Source: Gracilimonas amylolytica (GTDB taxonomy: Bacteria; Bacteroidota; Rhodothermia; Balneolales; Balneolaceae). Taken from it: a stretch of 57,980 bases of DNA. Where the stretch lies: positions 1 to 57,980 of the forward strand of contig NZ_PQBS01000020.1 of the NCBI RefSeq assembly GCF_002911695.1, written 5' to 3'. How positions within the stretch are numbered: the first letter of the stretch is position 1; each line of letters starts with the position of its first letter. The position numbers and the translations under genes were made by a program. The notes under the pieces are model-generated. The model had not been told where the DNA came from and searched no databases. It saw nothing but the letters and a program-made list of their open reading frames with translations. Positions 57,285 to 57,980 of this stretch are shown here, one piece after another.

Positions 57285-57980
57285 ATAAGGTGCTAAATTA
57301 GTTACTATGTATGAACGCAAAAGTCGATTAACCCCACACCAACAAAGCCGGCTGATAGAACATTTTGTAGCAGGTACTACGGCCCGTGCAGCCTCGGAAT
57401 TGATTGGTGTTCAAGCTAACACCGCTATACGGTTTTTTATGAGACTACGTCAACTCATTGCAAGTAAACTACCCAGTTATGAATTATCTGGGGAAGTGGA
57501 AGCCGATGAAAGCTATTTTGGAGGCAAGCGTAAAGGTAAGCGTGGCCGTGGATCTACCGGCAAAGTAGCTGTATTTGGATTACTTAAGCGTGGAGGTAAA
57601 GTGTACACGGCTATTATTCCGAATGCTAAAACAGAAACCTTGCTACCAATTATTCAACAGAATGTGCAGCCGGATAGTATTGTTTATACCGATACTTTTC
57701 GCTCCTACAATGCCCTGGATATCTCTGAGTTCCACCACATGCGAATTAACCACAGTGAACTCTTTGCAGATCAACTGAATCACATAAATGGAATAGAGAA
57801 TTTCTGGAATCAAGCCAAGCGTCATATGCGCAAATTTAACGGCATCAAAGCAGATAATTTTTACTGGTTTTTAAAGGAATGTGAGTGGCGCTTCAACGGA
57901 GGCAATCATGCAGAGCTCTTAAAGCAATTAAAATCATGGTATAAGCAAACCAAACATTAACCCTTAGCTACTTCAGCCCC
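57261..57980 (+). mobile_element. Complete IS1595-type insertion sequence (IS1016-like)
   Basis: Perfect 18-base terminal inverted repeats, ggggctgaagtagctaag at 57261-57278 and its complement at 57963-57980, bound a 720-base element with one transposase gene. It sits inside the RAYT gene. The window ends exactly at its right end, so the target duplication (8 bp in this family) cannot be checked. Confidence 0.92.
57307..57960 (+). CDS. IS1595-family transposase (ISXO2-like domain)
   Basis: A 217-residue DDE-type transposase. An N-terminal helix-turn-helix (TTARAASELIGVQANTAIR, 24-42) precedes the ISXO2-like domain with D67 (EVEADESYFGG), D129 (VYTDTFRSY) and N161/E164 (NGIENFWNQAKRH). Length agrees with the short IS1016-like subgroup, and both ends of the element are intact, so it may be active. 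Confidence 0.93.
   Translation: MYERKSRLTPHQQSRLIEHFVAGTTARAASELIGVQANTAIRFFMRLRQLIASKLPSYELSGEVEADESYFGGKRKGKRGRGSTGKVAVFGLLKRGGKVYTAIIPNAKTETLLPIIQQNVQPDSIVYTDTFRSYNALDISEFHHMRINHSELFADQLNHINGIENFWNQAKRHMRKFNGIKADNFYWFLKECEWRFNGGNHAELLKQLKSWYKQTKH

Overview
The window (about 44% G+C by eye) looks like a chromosome segment from a member of the Bacteroidota/Balneolota assemblage; a Balneolaceae-type marine bacterium (Balneola/Gracilimonas-like) is my best guess. The reasons are a SusC/SusD pair, a DnaE with a fused N-terminal DnaQ-type exonuclease, a Vps10/BNR-repeat exoprotein, DUF4412 and DUF1343 proteins, several Sec- or lipobox-bearing proteins, few strong Shine-Dalgarno sites and a TAnnTTTG-type promoter box. 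No rRNA, tRNA, CRISPR array or prophage was found. The assignment rests on gene content only.

Layout. 1-1400: an IS110-family element inserted in what looks like a dispersed palindromic repeat. 1636-8625: oxyR, acylphosphatase, a secreted unknown, dnaE, trxA. 8681-14254: a translationally coupled tripartite RND efflux operon (adaptor, pump, TolC channel). 14278-20755: glutamate dehydrogenase with an RsbW-like kinase, a PiT-like membrane protein, HNH endonuclease, DsrE-like protein, mnmA and a DUF4412 protein. 20754-25219 (minus strand): DUF255 thioredoxin-like protein overlapping methylglyoxal synthase, then a START-like/zinc-ribbon/class III cyclase. 25356-35912: ndk, namZ, rlmB, a small membrane protein plus a secreted glycerophosphodiesterase, pyrG and a Nudix hydrolase, an amidohydrolase lipoprotein, an unknown lipoprotein, a PA0069-type radical SAM protein and an ankyrin protein. 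35933-43761 (minus): a Vps10/BNR exoprotein and a SusCD pair. 44092-47820 (minus): an RsmI-like methyltransferase, a membrane protein and a beta-lactamase-fold pseudoenzyme in an overlapping operon, then a DUF819 transporter. 47991-56685: an aspartate-family amino acid region (lysC-dapB-dapA-dapD operon, threonine synthase fused to a LeuA regulatory domain, an ArgD/DapC-type aminotransferase) with anmK and a nonsense-mutated S23-type gene. 56717-57980: a cluster of REP palindromes next to a RAYT gene that an intact 720-bp IS1595-type element has cut off.

How the genes fit together. lysC, dapB, dapA, dapD and the aminotransferase cover most steps from aspartate to succinyl-diaminopimelate, and threonine synthase is the competing branch. 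NamZ and AnmK both act in peptidoglycan turnover. The RND operon and SusCD/BNR genes are envelope functions. The items most worth a second look are the threonine synthase-LeuA domain fusion, the REP/RAYT unit with compensatory stem changes, the IS110 insertion in a palindromic repeat, the catalytically dead beta-lactamase homologue in a coupled operon, and the cyclase with an unusual sensory half.
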